Positions 10,830 through 23,000 of a stretch of 42,273 bases of DNA are shown here, in pieces. The notes beneath the pieces are model-generated. The model was not told where the DNA came from, ran no database searches, and worked only from the letters and a program-made list of their open reading frames with translations. A program made the translations under genes and the position numbers. Location of the stretch: the NCBI GenBank assembly GCA_009602735.1, contig WELA01011287.1, positions 379,576-421,848 of the forward strand, given 5' to 3'. Positions within the stretch are counted from its first letter, which is position 1. Each line of letters opens with the position of its first letter. This DNA comes from Mesotaenium endlicherianum (Eukaryota > Streptophyta > Zygnematophyceae > Zygnematales > Mesotaeniaceae).

Positions 10830-11009
10830 GTTCCTCATGTTCGCCCACCCCCATTTCATTATGTACCTGGAGAAGGGGCAGAAAGCGTTGAGGGGCATGC
10901 AGGTGGTACCAGCGCAAGTGCAATGAAGCAAAAGAATACGGAGGGTCGTCGACTAATGTAGGCAGCCAGAGCTTATGTTGCCAACTTAGGCAGTTCTACG
11001 CATGGTCAG
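10830..11009 (+). pseudogene. Exon-like fragment sharing an EGRRLM-AAR motif with the upstream ORF
   Basis: A TTGTTTCAG acceptor precedes exactly 60 codons that end at GGTCAG before GTAAGC. The frame reads VPHVRPPPFHYVPGEGAESV and continues to NTEGRRLM, a TAG codon at 10959-10961, then AARAYVANLGSSTHGQ. The upstream ORF has NIEGRRLMKAAREL near its C-terminus, so the two pieces share a motif and the TAG sits exactly where the other copy has Lys. It may be a further exon of the same gene, or a decayed duplicate of its C-terminal part. Confidence 0.35.
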
Positions 11010-11088
11010 GTAAGCTACCATGCACCTACGTGCGCTACACATAATTCTATATCTTACAACCTACTGTACCTAAATGTAGACTATATTG

Positions 11089-13647
11089 CTATGTGTGTGC
11101 ATGAGCGTTTGCATCTGGGTCTGCTGTGTCAGTTGGGTCTGTTGTGTCAGCGTCAATGGTGTCAGCGTCATCGTCAGCGTCGTCATCTGCGCCGTCTGCG
11201 ATGGTCCTGTCATCATTTGCGTCTTCGTCCATGTCACCTTCGCTGTCTGCTTGTTCATTTGCTGCTTCCTCTGCTTCTGCTCCTAGGACTGTCACTCTTG
11301 CTTCTCTTGCCCTCATCCGCTCGCATCTAATTCTCTCCAAGCTGCTCGCTGGCATAGGTAGCAAGCGATTCACTACCTTTCTACCAGCCTCTTGGTGCAC
11401 ACTTTGTGCAGATCTGCACTTACTCATCACACGACCTCTTTTGTCGGTTCCCCCCCGTCTCTTCTTTGTGTTGCATGTTTTTCTCTAGTGATGTAGCGCC
11501 TCCAAGCCTTCTCCACTGAACTGGTCCAGGTCACCGTGTCGAGTGATCAAGGGTGGGATGTGGCACTTGAGTATGTGCATGTATATGGTCACATGCTTCG
11601 CTGCAGAAGCTGCTATAAATTTTTGCTCAAAGTCGATCGCAAGAACCTGCACCTTTGCTGCCTTGGCCTCCCTATCAGCTAGCAAGTCTAGCACTCCAAT
11701 GGGCTTCAAGAGCTCATTTAGTACATGGCTGAAGGCTGACCATGCGAGCTTAACCTTGCGTTTCATGGCAGCCTGCCCCGGAGCTGCAAACACATGGTCC
11801 AAAGGACGTCGACGTTCTCAAGAAGGATCCAGCACTCCCGCCCAATGAAGTTAGGCTTTCCAATGCTACTGCCCTTCTCGCTTTTCTTGTGTGCCTTTGC
11901 TGCTCCCAGAATGCGACAGCCTGTAGTTTCATGCAGCAGGTTCAAAAATGCCTCCTTAGCCTCATCTCCAGGTGCCAAGTTTATATGGATGGTCCTTTCG
12001 TACAGAGTTGAAGTAACTCTTAAAAGCAGGTGCAGGACACATGGCACGCAGTCGTTAGGTGGTACATCTAAGAGAGGTGCTCTCTTGTGTCGCAGTCCCA
12101 GGTGCTGCACCTGGTACTCTAACCTGGCCTTGGTGCTCTCCTTATCTGGCTTGCCTCTAGTCTTCTTTATTTTGTCATTGTCTAGATCCTCCTGAGTGTG
12201 GAACTCCTTCTTGCAGTACTCACAGGTCATGGGCAAAGCGCCTGGAGCATGAGCGACGTTCCTCATATCGTCCAACGTTCGAAGACGAGCAGCCCACCCT
12301 TGTTGGGCAATCTCCTCAGCGCTGATATCACACCACAAACAAGGGTATGTCGACGATGCTCCGCATAGGCCGTATAAACCATTGCTAAACTTGTAGTCAC
12401 CACCAAGGTAGAACTTCACTGGGTGTCTTGTGCCATTGACCAATATTCCACCCGCCCTCTTTACCTCTGGCATGTCCTCTCTGAGTCTGCCTGTGTGCTC
12501 CCGCAAGCTGTCGTAGTCATCTGCACCTTCAAAAATGAGGCAGCTACATGTGCCAATGGGTGAGTTTGACAAACTCTGGTTGTCTTTTGTCACTATTCTG
12601 CAGGCAATGGTTGTTTGATTCACATTCCTGAACCACTGGGAGCCGTCTCTAAGTACCACCACTCTTAGCAAGCGTCCTGGAGGTATTTTTAAGGCTTGCA
12701 CTCTATGCATGAGTATGACTTCCATAAAAACACTAATTCCTCCTCCTCCCTCTTCTTGTATAGGTTTCATTTCTACAAATAACGTATCAAACACCTTCAG
12801 GATGCTCCTCACTGATGCCAGCTTTGGGTAAGGCAGGGTGATGTCATCACATATGTACTTGGGAATCCAAGCACCCTGTTCCTCGTCATAGGACTTTGAT
12901 AGCAAGTTAAGCAGTAGCTGGTACTTCTCATGAGAGAGCCCTATTCTGTGCCACAGGGCTAGTCCTAGAATGGAGTCCCAACTCAATTGTACTTCAGCAA
13001 TAGTTTTTGCTTGAATCTAATGCTTCAAGTCCAGCTCTGCTATGACTAATGCCAACAAATCAACCTGCTCTGCCCTATTTAGATACGCAGCTAAGGCAGT
13101 GGCCTTCAGCTCTAACCCTCCTTTGAATTTCTTATCCACAAAGTCTTTAATATCACCTCTCATTCTTTGAATTGTTTTCGCATGTTTGCCACCGTGGTCG
13201 CGGTTGGGCAACTATGGAAGGGGGGGCCTGCTCATTTTCCAGGTACCTCACCCTCCTTTTGACCTTCTCCAGTTCAGCCTGCAATGCTCGAACTTCTTCT
13301 TTGCGCTCAGCTTGGAGAGTGGCCAAATCTTCTTTGTACTTCACATACCTCTCAGCTAAGAGGTTCTGCAGTCTCTTTTTCTCTTGAGCTTGCTTTGTCA
13401 GGAGTCCTTTGGTCTGCTCCAGTTTTGTCTCAGATCTAGGTCTTTTTGGAATAGCAAGACTTGCTAATTGGGATCCTGCTGTCCTAGTAGAAACAAACCT
13501 GCCCCTGGTAGATTTGGCTTGGTTAGAATTGTTGGCAGGTCCTTTAGACCTGAGAGTATCAGGCTGCTGATGCCATTTTTGTCTATTTGAAGTGAGTGCA
13601 GGTGGTGGTTGAGCAGCAATAGCTGGGAGGGAGGCCAATGCTTCCAT
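11089..13647 (-). pseudogene. Transposon-type gene, interrupted (LGGDxKF / CLWC family protein)
   Basis: Three overlapping frame blocks form one long protein. Block A (13647-13153) has a polar N-terminus and a predicted coiled coil. Block B (13211-11763) holds the core: LYLGGD-like FYLGGDYKFSNGLYGLCGAS followed by STYPCLWC, CEYCKKEFHTQEDL, and PNDCVPCVLHLLLRV. Block C (11802-11089) carries YMHILKCHIP, then HGDLDQFSGEGLEALHH, and an Asp-rich tail. I have seen this core (GGDxKF...YPCxWC...FSGxGxE) in uncharacterised repeat-associated proteins of algae and invertebrates, where it looks like an RNase-H-fold transposase; that assignment is inference. A TAG interrupts block B (13017-13019) and another block C (11485-11487). 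The A/B and B/C changes each occur in a short overlap, as expected for single-base indels. Confidence 0.6.
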
Positions 13648-13979
13648 GTCTGAAGATGAAAAAGAGCTGCAATACGCTTCAAAATTTGTTTATATGTAGG
13701 CAGGGTGGTAGGTAGGAAGTGCCAAAGATGCCTTCTAACTTCGTGTTTAATTACCAAATTCTATTTTTTTCCATATTTCTTTGTTGTTTAAAATATTTTT
13801 TTTCACTTTTGAGAACAATCAATGATACACATCAGTAGTCTTGCACCTTAGGTACACGTAGAAAAATGTAGCGGCTCAAAATTTGCTCCATTGTGAGCGT
13901 TGTTCGTACTCCAATCCATAAACAATTATAGTTTTGCGCTTAATTGTGATTAAAATTCAAAAACTTGCATAATTTAATA
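13648..13979. other. Upstream region of the transposon-type gene, no coding content
   Basis: AT-rich sequence with T runs near 13760-13805 separates the first codon of the minus-strand transposon gene from the tandem array. It would hold that gene's promoter. No specific element is evident. Confidence 0.35.
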
Positions 13980-15600
13980 TATTTGTCTGAATCAATATTT
14001 TTTTTGTTTTACATGTTCACCATAGGGTCATGAGTGGGTGGATCAAGTTTGGGTGGATTTGGGCATATGTGGAAGCCATGGTGCCCAGCACAATAACATG
14101 CAAAATCGGTCATTCAATTGTCAAATGATCAATTATCGACAGATTTTAGGCAATCACTAAAAGTGTCACATCTGTTCACACACTAGTCTGATGGCTCTGA
14201 AATTTGAAACACACAGTCCTAAAGATACTACCTGTCCTTAGACACAGAAAAAGGAACATTTTTTGCAAATCTCCAAAAGTTGTGGGTTTCTCCTGTTTCA
14301 GGCGTGCGAACTTTGACACCTGGCATACTTTGCACGTGTGTAGAAGCTACAGGATTTGTCAGAATCAACTTTTTTTTGGTTCCACATGTGCATTATAGGG
14401 TCATGAGTGGGTGAATGAATTACAAGTCAATTTGGGCAAATGTGGAAGCCATGGTGCCCTGCACAATGACATACAAAATCTGTCATGCAATGAACAAATG
14501 ATCGATTATCGACAGATTTTAGGCAATCACTAAAAGTGTCACATCTGTTCACACACTAGTCTGATGGCTCTGAAATTTGAAACACACAGTCCTAAAGATA
14601 CTACCTGTCCTTAGACACAGAAAAAGGAACATTTTTTGCAAATCTCCAAAAGTTGTGGGTTTCTCCTGTTTCAGGCGTGCGAACTTTGACACCTGGCATA
14701 CTTTGCACGTGTGTAGAAGCTACAGGATTTGTCAGAATCAACTTTTTTTTGGTTCCACATGTGCATTATAGGGTCATGAGTGGGTGAATGAATTACAAGT
14801 CAATTTGGGCAAATGTGGAAGCCATGGTGCCCTGCACAATGACATACAAAATCTGTCATGCAATGAACAAATGATCGATTATCGACAGATTTTAGGCAAT
14901 CACTAAAAGTGTCACATCTGTTCACACACTAGTCTGATGGCTCTGAAATTTGAAACACACAGTCCTAAAGATACTACCTGTCCTTAGACACAGAAAAAGG
15001 AACATTTTTTGCAAATCTCCAAAAGTTGTGGGTTTCTCCTGTTTCAGGCGTGCGAACTTTGACACCTGGCATACTTTGCACGTGTGTAGAAGCTACAGGA
15101 TTTGTCAGAATCAACTTTTTTTTGGTTCCACATGTTCATTATAGGGTCATGAGTGGGTGAATGAATTACAAGTCAATTTGGGCAAATGTGGAAGCCATGG
15201 TGCCCTGCACAATGACATACAAAATCTGTCATGCAATGAACAAATGATCGATTATCGACAGATTTTAGGCAATCACTAAAAGTGTCACATCTGTTCACAC
15301 ACTAGTCTGATGGCTCTGAAATTTGAAACACACAGTCCTAAAGATACTACCTGTCCTTAGACACAGAAAAAGGAACATTTTTTGCAAATCTCCAAAAGTT
15401 GTGGGTTTCTCCTGTTTCAGGCGTGCGAACTTTGACACCTGGCATACTTTGCACGTGTGTAGAAGCTACAGGATTTGTCAAAATCAACTTTTTTTTTGTT
15501 CCACATGTTCATCTTAGGGTCATGAGTTGGTGGGTTAATTTAGAGTCAATTTAGGCATATGAGGAAGCCATGGTGACCTGTACAATGACATGCAAAAATT
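13980..15600 (+). repeat. 373-bp tandem repeat array, about 4.3 copies
   Basis: Landmarks recur every 373 bases: GGGTCATGAGTGGGTG at about 14025, 14398, 14771, 15144 and (as GGGTCATGAGTTGGTG) 15517, and CTGATGGCTCTGAAATTTGA at 14188, 14561, 14934 and 15307. The internal units are almost identical, while the sequence at both edges (about 13980-14150 and 15475-15600) is clearly diverged. That is the usual pattern of homogenised central units in a small satellite. Each unit contains TCGATTATCGA (TCGAT and ATCGA around one base). The 64-codon frame repeated in each unit has no ATG and is a by-product. The array lies directly upstream of the transposon-type gene and may be its subterminal repeats. 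Confidence 0.95.
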
Positions 15601-17076
15601 GTAACAAAAAGTGTGTTTTGACTTTTTGAAGAAAGATACATACTTCACTAAATATTGAATATCTCTTAGAATACAACTCTGAATGGGCTGAAATTCTCGG
15701 AGAGGATGAAAAACAGGCTTATATACTTGGATACAAAAATTTAGACCATTCCGACAAATCCGCCGCAAACGGCGCTAAAATGTACACATATGCACCTAAA
15801 TGTCCTCAAAAGGCCACTATGAGTTTCATGTGTCTCTCTCGATTAGTCTATGTTCAAAGCTCTACCTAAGCCTAAATGGTTGAAGGCAGTACCTTCCTTA
15901 CACTTTTGGCTCACACTTCTTTTTATCTTTCATGCAAGAGATTTGAAATGTATGAAAATATCCCCGCAATGCGCGTACATCGCGACATCAAATTGAAAGC
16001 TCCGCTTGAAAGGTCCGCTTTCCATCTCACTTACACCTTCCTCAAGAGTTGGGCCCAAGTAATACTCAACTCGGATCAGTAACTTAGCCCGTCAATATTG
16101 CTTGCTTCTTGCATAATCTCTCGTACGCTAAGCTATAGTATTAATCACATGGCAACAACAAATTTTCTAATTGTAAGGAAATCAGTCCACTCCAAAATCA
16201 GCTTGAGATGTCGATATGTCATGTGGATTCATTTTTGACTTAATGTGCATACAGTCACGGTGGCTTCAATTGCCAATTGAGACAATGGATCATATGAAAG
16301 AATTGCTCTGGGTCAATTGGGATTATCAACAGGAGTAATGCATATGCCATCTATTATCTGAGGATTGCATGCGAAAGATAGTCCAGGGGCATCACCACAT
16401 CTATTTAAATCCTCTTTAGGCCTAATTAGTGTCCAAATAATGACACGTGTTACATTTTTTCAATGGATTAAAAACAATACGTAATTGTAGTGCTCTATTG
16501 TTTGCATCCGCCTCCTTTAATTACACCAACTTAGCATGTTCAAACATACAATTGCGTTGTGGGCCTCGAGAAAGCTGAATCCTTGTTTCTCCACGGCTCC
16601 CTTACCTCGGACCACTCAGCCACTGGGCTGTTTTTGTGCTCTCCGAGTGTCTCACTATGAGGGATTCAATCAAAGGCTTGGTCTCAACTGTCATTGCATG
16701 CTATGGCAACTTAACCTGTTCAAAGTCTGCCATACTTTGGGGCACAAAGTCAGAACCAAGACACATAATTCCCTATAGAATTGATGCCCAAATGCATGAC
16801 TAATGGTAAGCATCTCATTGTGTTTTTGCACAAGAAAGCAATAACAATCCATGGACACCTTACATTCTTTCAATTGTTCACTCACCACTTCAAACAGTTC
16901 TAAACTGCCAGGTGCCTGCTGTACAAATATACAAGAACGGCTTGCAATCAAGGACCAACACAAACTGATGCTGACACTGCCACTGCCACTGTATTTTGTT
17001 ATCAAAATAAGTGGCTGAGCCCGCATGCTCTTGCTGCTAGAAATCCTCAACAGGTAATGAACAATGAGGACACGTG
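15601..17076. other. Intergenic; includes the probable 3' untranslated region of the Rab3GAP gene
   Basis: No recognisable coding sequence. The minus frame 17092-16691 overlaps the end of the Rab3GAP coding sequence in another frame and lies downstream of its stop, so it is more likely untranslated 3' sequence than a gene. GC content rises towards 17 kb, marking the return from the repeat island to gene-type sequence. Confidence 0.4.
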
Positions 17077-20000
17077 CTAAATCATGGTCCACTCATCAAC
17101 TGGGCCCTCCTTCACAGAACCTTTCACCTCCTTGTGGTCCTCAGTCGAATCAACTGGTGCAGATTTGACGTCACCGGGCGTGCCAGTGATGCTATCGCCC
17201 TCTCCCAATCCCAATTCTTCCTTCTCAGCCCTTGCATCTCTCCCCTCTGCCTCCTCCTCCTCACCTCCTCTCTTCCCCTCTCCCGCGCCTTTGGCACCAT
17301 CTCGGGTCGCCACTTCTGGCAGATCCTCCTCCTGCTCCTCCTCCTCCTCTCTCGCAGCTATGGTGGCATTCTCTAGCTTACCAATAAGGTCCTTCTTGAC
17401 GTCAGAGAAGCCAGAGGAGGATCCAGCAGGCTGCTCCTCCATAGCATCCCTCTCTTCTGACGCTGCCGCCGCACTCTGCGGCGCATCAGACTCACTCCCT
17501 GCTTCTGCCGTCGCTGCTGCTCCTGCTGCAGTTTTGGGCAGGGCAGATGTTTCTGTTTCTGGCAGGGCCGACGAGGGGTCAGCCTGAACGCTGGGAGCTT
17601 TGGCCGGACCCGTAGGCTGCAGATGGACAGATGTCTCCATGAGCTCGTACATCTGCCACTCGGCCGCCCAGACAAGAGACCGCCAGCTCCTCGTCAGAAC
17701 CTGGCCTAAGGTAACAGCTTTTTCTTACCACAGGGGAAGATGCATCGGGGGAGGCCGATGAAGAATAAGGGTGGGAGACGGAAGGGCAGAGGGGGGCCGG
17801 GAGGGGGGGGCAAAGAGAGGAATGGGAGAAGAGGGAAGGGGGAACAAAACGACAATGCAGGAACACAAGGGAAAAGAAAGGCTCTCAAAGGGCCATAATT
17901 TGCCCAGTGAGGGCCTTGGGTGCTCAGAAAGGTCTCTCCTGGCAACTATCTGAGCCTCAATTTCAGCAGAGCCCGCCCTCCAGCTCAAGAGGAGCTCACC
18001 TCACAAGACAGGACGAGGGCCAGAGGGGCCAGCTGTGGGAAGGAAGCACAACGAGCTGGGGAGGGGGGATGGAAAGAGGGGGGCGGGGGGACGGGATGGT
18101 AGTGGGGGGCCACCTGGCAGAGCCTCTCCAGCTTGGCGGCACTCATGCCGCGCGTGCAGGTGGAGGCCACAAAGGGGCAGCACTCCTGGAGCGTGACTGC
18201 CAGCGGGTCGTGCTGTGCCTGCGCCGACCTCTGCGCGAGCGCAAACCCTGCCCCCAACTGCCAGGTGGCAAGCAACAGGCGGCAACAAGCGGCAGCCCCA
18301 GGGAGGGAGAGCGTCAGACTCACAAGTGGCGGGGTGATCACCGTGGAATTCACTGCTCCGAGGATCCAGGAGGAGATGCTCTGGAAGGGGGTGGATCGTT
18401 CTGTGCATGTGAATATGACGGCTGTTTCCCGGCCAGGGGGGGGCGCCCGGGGGGGGGGGAGGAAAAGGAACGGAAAGGGGTAGCTTTTTGTAATGCCTTG
18501 AATATAAACAGGACAGACCTCTTCGAGAAATGTACCCAAATAAAGCAGCATGTACTTTACAGCAGGCACAGCTGACACAATATTGTACCTCATTGGCAGA
18601 TGCTACAACAATTTCGACGGCGCAACCGATACACCAACACTTACTGTTTGCAGCACGGCACACACACACACACCTTCACTGACTGGCTGACTGACTGACT
18701 GACCGACTGACTGGCTGCTTGCATTACTGAACAGACCACACGCCTAGACTCTCGACAAATGGTGGAGACTCTCGACAACTTTCGACAACGTCTTGACTGC
18801 ATGCCGAAGCCAGGGCAGCCGCACGGAAACCAGAAAGGACTGCGGAAATGGCAATCATGTTCATGCCACGCCAAGAATTCACGGCTCCTGCGTCTGATGG
18901 CGAGATTGATGCGGCGCCGGTTTCTGGTTAAGGGGCCCAGTCCGAGCTGATGCAAGCAAAGAGAGAGGTAGGTTTCCAGGGGTGCACTTATTTCATGGCT
19001 CCGATCATCTCAAGCAGCAAGATTGCGTGGGTCTCACATCGTAAGTCCGCATCCGAGCTGATGCGAGAGTCTCTCTCGTGCTGCTGACAAGAGAGGAGCT
19101 CGCGTGTGCATGCGTGCGTGCATCCGAGTGCGTGCGTGTGAGTGCATGCATGCATGAGTCCGTGCGGGTCCGTGTGCGTCTGCGATAGTCTGCGGGTGCG
19201 TGCGTGTGCACGTGCGCGAGTGACGTACCGCAGCAATGAAGAGCTGCTCGAAGAGATCGGAGGGTGCTATCTGCTCCAGGGCATCCAGCGTGCTTTCCCT
19301 GCAGCCTCCCCCCCCCCCCCCNNNNNNNNNNNNNNNNNNNNNNNNNNNNNNNNNNNNNNNNNNNNNNNNNNNNNNNNNNNNNNNNNNNNNNNNNNNNNNN
19401 NNNNNNNNNNNNNNNNNNNNNNNNNNNNNNNNNNNNNNNNNNNNNNNNNNNNNNNNNNNNNNNNNNNNNNNNNNNNNNNNNNNNNNNNNNNNNNNNNNNN
19501 NNNNNNNNNNCCCCCCCCCCCCCAGCATACCCACCCAGAAATTCCCCCACGCATGCGAACACCGCAACGCGTACAGCGTATGAGGACGTGATAGTAGAGC
19601 GGAAAGCGAAGCCCCATAAAATGAGCACTTTCAAGATACTCAGCTCTCACAAAGCAGGTGGCATAGTTTTCTCTCGTCACAAAGAACCAGTTTGTTTTGC
19701 TCGTACAGGCAGGCAGGCAGGCAGGCGATTCTTGTTCAGGAACAAGTGGCATCCTAGAGGCATGCCGGCAAGCATCTGCAGACTGCCAGCTGTAAGGGGG
19801 TTGAGCCCTGGGGACGAGCTGCCACGCCAGCCTGGAGGCTGCCCCTTGCCCTCATCCCACAAGCGAGCACGTAGCACATGGTGGCTATTTGAGCGGCAGC
19901 AGCAGCTTCAGGAGCAGCTGGGGGAGAGGAGGGAAGGAGGGGAAGGAGGGGGGCATGTGTGTATGTGTGCTTGCGTGTGTGTATGTGTGAGTGCGTGTCA

Positions 20001-23000
20001 GTGTGCGTCTGCTTGTGTGCTGCATGTGTACATGTGCACGCGTGCACGTGGCGTGTGTGCGTCGTGTGTGTGTGGGTGTGTCTCAGTGTATGCACGTGTA
20101 TGTGCAAGCAGGCATCTGTGCGTGTGTTGGGGGCGGCTTACCCAGCAAGCTCTTCGTCAAAGAGGGGCGCCTGCTTGGCTGCAGGGATGGGCTTGGCCGA
20201 CGCCCACAGCTCCTGCCACAGATTGCCTGCACCCCCACCAGCACCAGCATCAGCCCCAACCAGCCCCAGCACCAGCACCAGCACCAGCACCACCGCCAGC
20301 ACCAAATACACCACGGTGATGGGTTGGTGCTTGCAAGGTCAGCCTCGCCAGCGCTACCAGTAGCACCAGCAGCACAAGGAGCAGTGACAGCACTGGCAGT
20401 AGCAACAGCACCCCAACAGCACCCCCCGCCACCACCACTACGACGACCGGCATGGTGCGGATCCTGCTCACAACAAGGATCAGCATCAAGCATCGCCTGC
20501 CCGCCTGCTTGCTCTGGAGCCTGCTTGCATTCAGCAGGCTCCTGCCACAGGCTACCTCGCGGGGGGCGTGCAGGGGCAAGCGGGAGACCAGCGCGCCCTG
20601 GAAGGATGCCAGCAGGCAGGCGGACCGGTGCTTGCGGCTGAGCATATGCTTGTAGTATGCGATAGTGCTTGCAATTGTGCTGCTCCTGCTTCTGCTTCTG
20701 CTTGAGCAGGAGCAGGAGCAGGAGCAGGAGCCGGAGCCGGAGCAGGAGCCGGAGCAGGAGCAAGTATGCCTGGTCTGCTTCTGATGTCCTACGCTCCTTT
20801 TGCCTAAGAGCCAAAACTTCAAGCCCGACGCACAAAACCCTAAACTCTTGCGCCTAAAACAGCATGCACGGCCTGCAGGCGGCATGGGATTGTAGCAGAC
20901 TGCCAGAGGCTGCCGCAGGGCGCAGTCGCACTACGGAAGACCGACGGGGCACGAGCAGCCTCACGCGTAGATGACTCAGGTAGTACGGCGCGAGAGGGAG
21001 GGAGAGAGGGAGGGAGAGAGGGGGGGGGAAATTAGGAGGGGGGCCTGGGCCGGAGTAGGTGGGCACCTGTGGTGGTGCCCCTCAAGTCCCGAGCTGCACG
21101 CAAGAAAGCACACGTGTGCACATGCGTATATTACTATACATATATATAAATAGGTACATATATATAAATGCGTATATTACTATTACATATACATATTGTA
21201 TGTATGTATATAAAACTCTATAGCATGCGCTTATACATGCTATTATAATACATGGAACAGTTCCTTCAGCCAGGACACAGCGTCGAGGAGAGCCTCAAAC
21301 CCGTACCGGTGAAAAGCGTCAACCTCCCATCGGAAAAGCACAGGGGGCTGGATCCATGTGGAGGGCAGGAGGCCGTGCATTGTGCACGTGAGAGGCCATA
21401 GGAGCGGGGGGGCGAGCAAATGATAGTCAAATTTTATTCGAGTACATAGTGTAATAAAAGAAGGCCTCTCACCTTGGGCCTGCATGCGGGCACTAAGGAA
21501 TCCGTGGGCCCTTTGCGGTGCATCTTCTTTGTCGGGCTCCGCCTCGCCGACATCTGTCACTGTTGGCTCAAAGGGCGGGGCGCCAGGTGCAGGGCTCTGG
21601 GGGTCTGCCGCCCAGTCCAGGGGCGAGTACCAACGCACAAAGTCCTCCACTATGCACCCGGGGTTTGCCGCCTGCCAGCGCACAACGCACGGGGGATATC
21701 TCACAGCATGTCAGACGCCCCCCCTTTCATCCTCCTAATTCAGAAGTCAGCGGGAGAGCCCGGAGGGCCCCCGGAAGTGTCTACTTCTTCCCCCGACATC
21801 ACCGAGGGCTCGCATTGGGCAGAGGTGGGGGGCATCCCCCTCTCAAAGATTAATGCCCCCTCGAGAGGTCCTTTTGCTCGTAGTACCAACATCCTCCGCC
21901 TCCTATGGCAAGATTTGAGGGTCTAGTTTTCGGGCTTGAGGGGGTATTAGGGTCTGAGGTTTTTGGGACTTCGCGTGGTAACGTCAAAACTTCCCGCCAG
22001 CGCAGGTACCCACACTCCAGCATCTATATGCGCGGCTGTTGCCTACACAGGAAGTGGGAGGCTCAACTACTAAACCCTATCCCTGCACTTCTAAAGGGGG
22101 GAGCTTAACCATCGGAACTTATGCCCTCCACATGCTAGTGGGAGAGCTTGTGGAAGCCAAAAGCTGCATGCGGAATGAACCCCACGCCTCTTTCATTGGG
22201 AGCAGCCTGGCCCCCCTTCCCCCAGCTGAGGCGGGCTGGCAGCTGGACTGAAGTGCAGTGGATAGCAGGAAGTCGAGAAAGGTATAGTGGAGTAGGGAGT
22301 GAATCGAGATGGAGCCAGCAGGTGTACAGCGGAGTGCCAATAAGTTAGAGTGGAGTGGAGTGGAGTATGGGCAAGTCGAGTCACGTAAAGAACAGCAGCC
22401 CAGCCCAGCAGCAGAGCGCAGTGAAGCAGACGCGGGTGTATTCTACGGCCCACACGCTCCAGACCCAGTGCCTGCCCTCACTCAGTTCTCTCCCTCTCAC
22501 TGCCCTGCATAGGGTATGCCACACAACACTACAGGCAAAGCATTGGCCCCTCACTCTATAGTAGCATATGCACCACGCTTCCCCAGGGGGAAAGGGGAAG
22601 GGGGGGAGGGGAGGGGGAGGGGACAAGAGACGAAGGGGAAGTGATGAGGGGGTGAGGGGGTGCACCTTGAAGGCTTGCATGTCGGAGAAGAGCTGAGAGC
22701 AGCCCGTGCCCACACTGCATGAGAGACAGGGGGAGAAAGAGACTGCTCGTCAGGACTTTGACTCTTGACTTACGCTGCTTTGGTTCAGAGAAAGAGAGGA
22801 GGGAGAGGTAGAGAGCAAGAGAAAGAGAGAGGGAGGGAGAGGTCTGCCTCAGCATGACTGAATTTAGAGTGCTTTAGAGAGTGCCTCAGAGAATGCCTTC
22901 CTAGAAGGAGTGCGGCAGAAACGGCACGAGGGCAATGAGAGTGCGAAAAAGGACTTGCCTGCCGGTGCGCAGAATGAGCTCCTCAGTCTCTCGAATGAAC

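Noticed and set aside
11089-13019. Genome-wide reassignment of TAG suggested by the in-frame TAG codons
   Set aside because: The Rab3GAP gene ends at a TAG where homology ends, and the TAGs occur only in mobile-element-like sequence, so mutation is the simpler explanation.
14204-15517. Four identical 64-codon ORFs
   Set aside because: They are by-products of the 373-bp tandem array, lack an ATG start, and have no protein-like pattern of change.
13980-15600. CRISPR-like or phage repeat array
   Set aside because: Repeats are 373 bp and contiguous, without unique spacers, in a eukaryotic context.
16691-17092. 133-codon minus-strand frame after the Rab3GAP stop
   Set aside because: It overlaps the Rab3GAP C-terminus in another frame, has no recognisable content, and most likely lies in the 3' untranslated region.
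21243-21470. Continuation of the Rab3GAP frame beyond exon 12 (SFITLCTRIKFDYHLL...)
   Set aside because: A GTGAGA donor at 21472 joined to 20226 yields the conserved NLWQELW segment; the read-through is intron.
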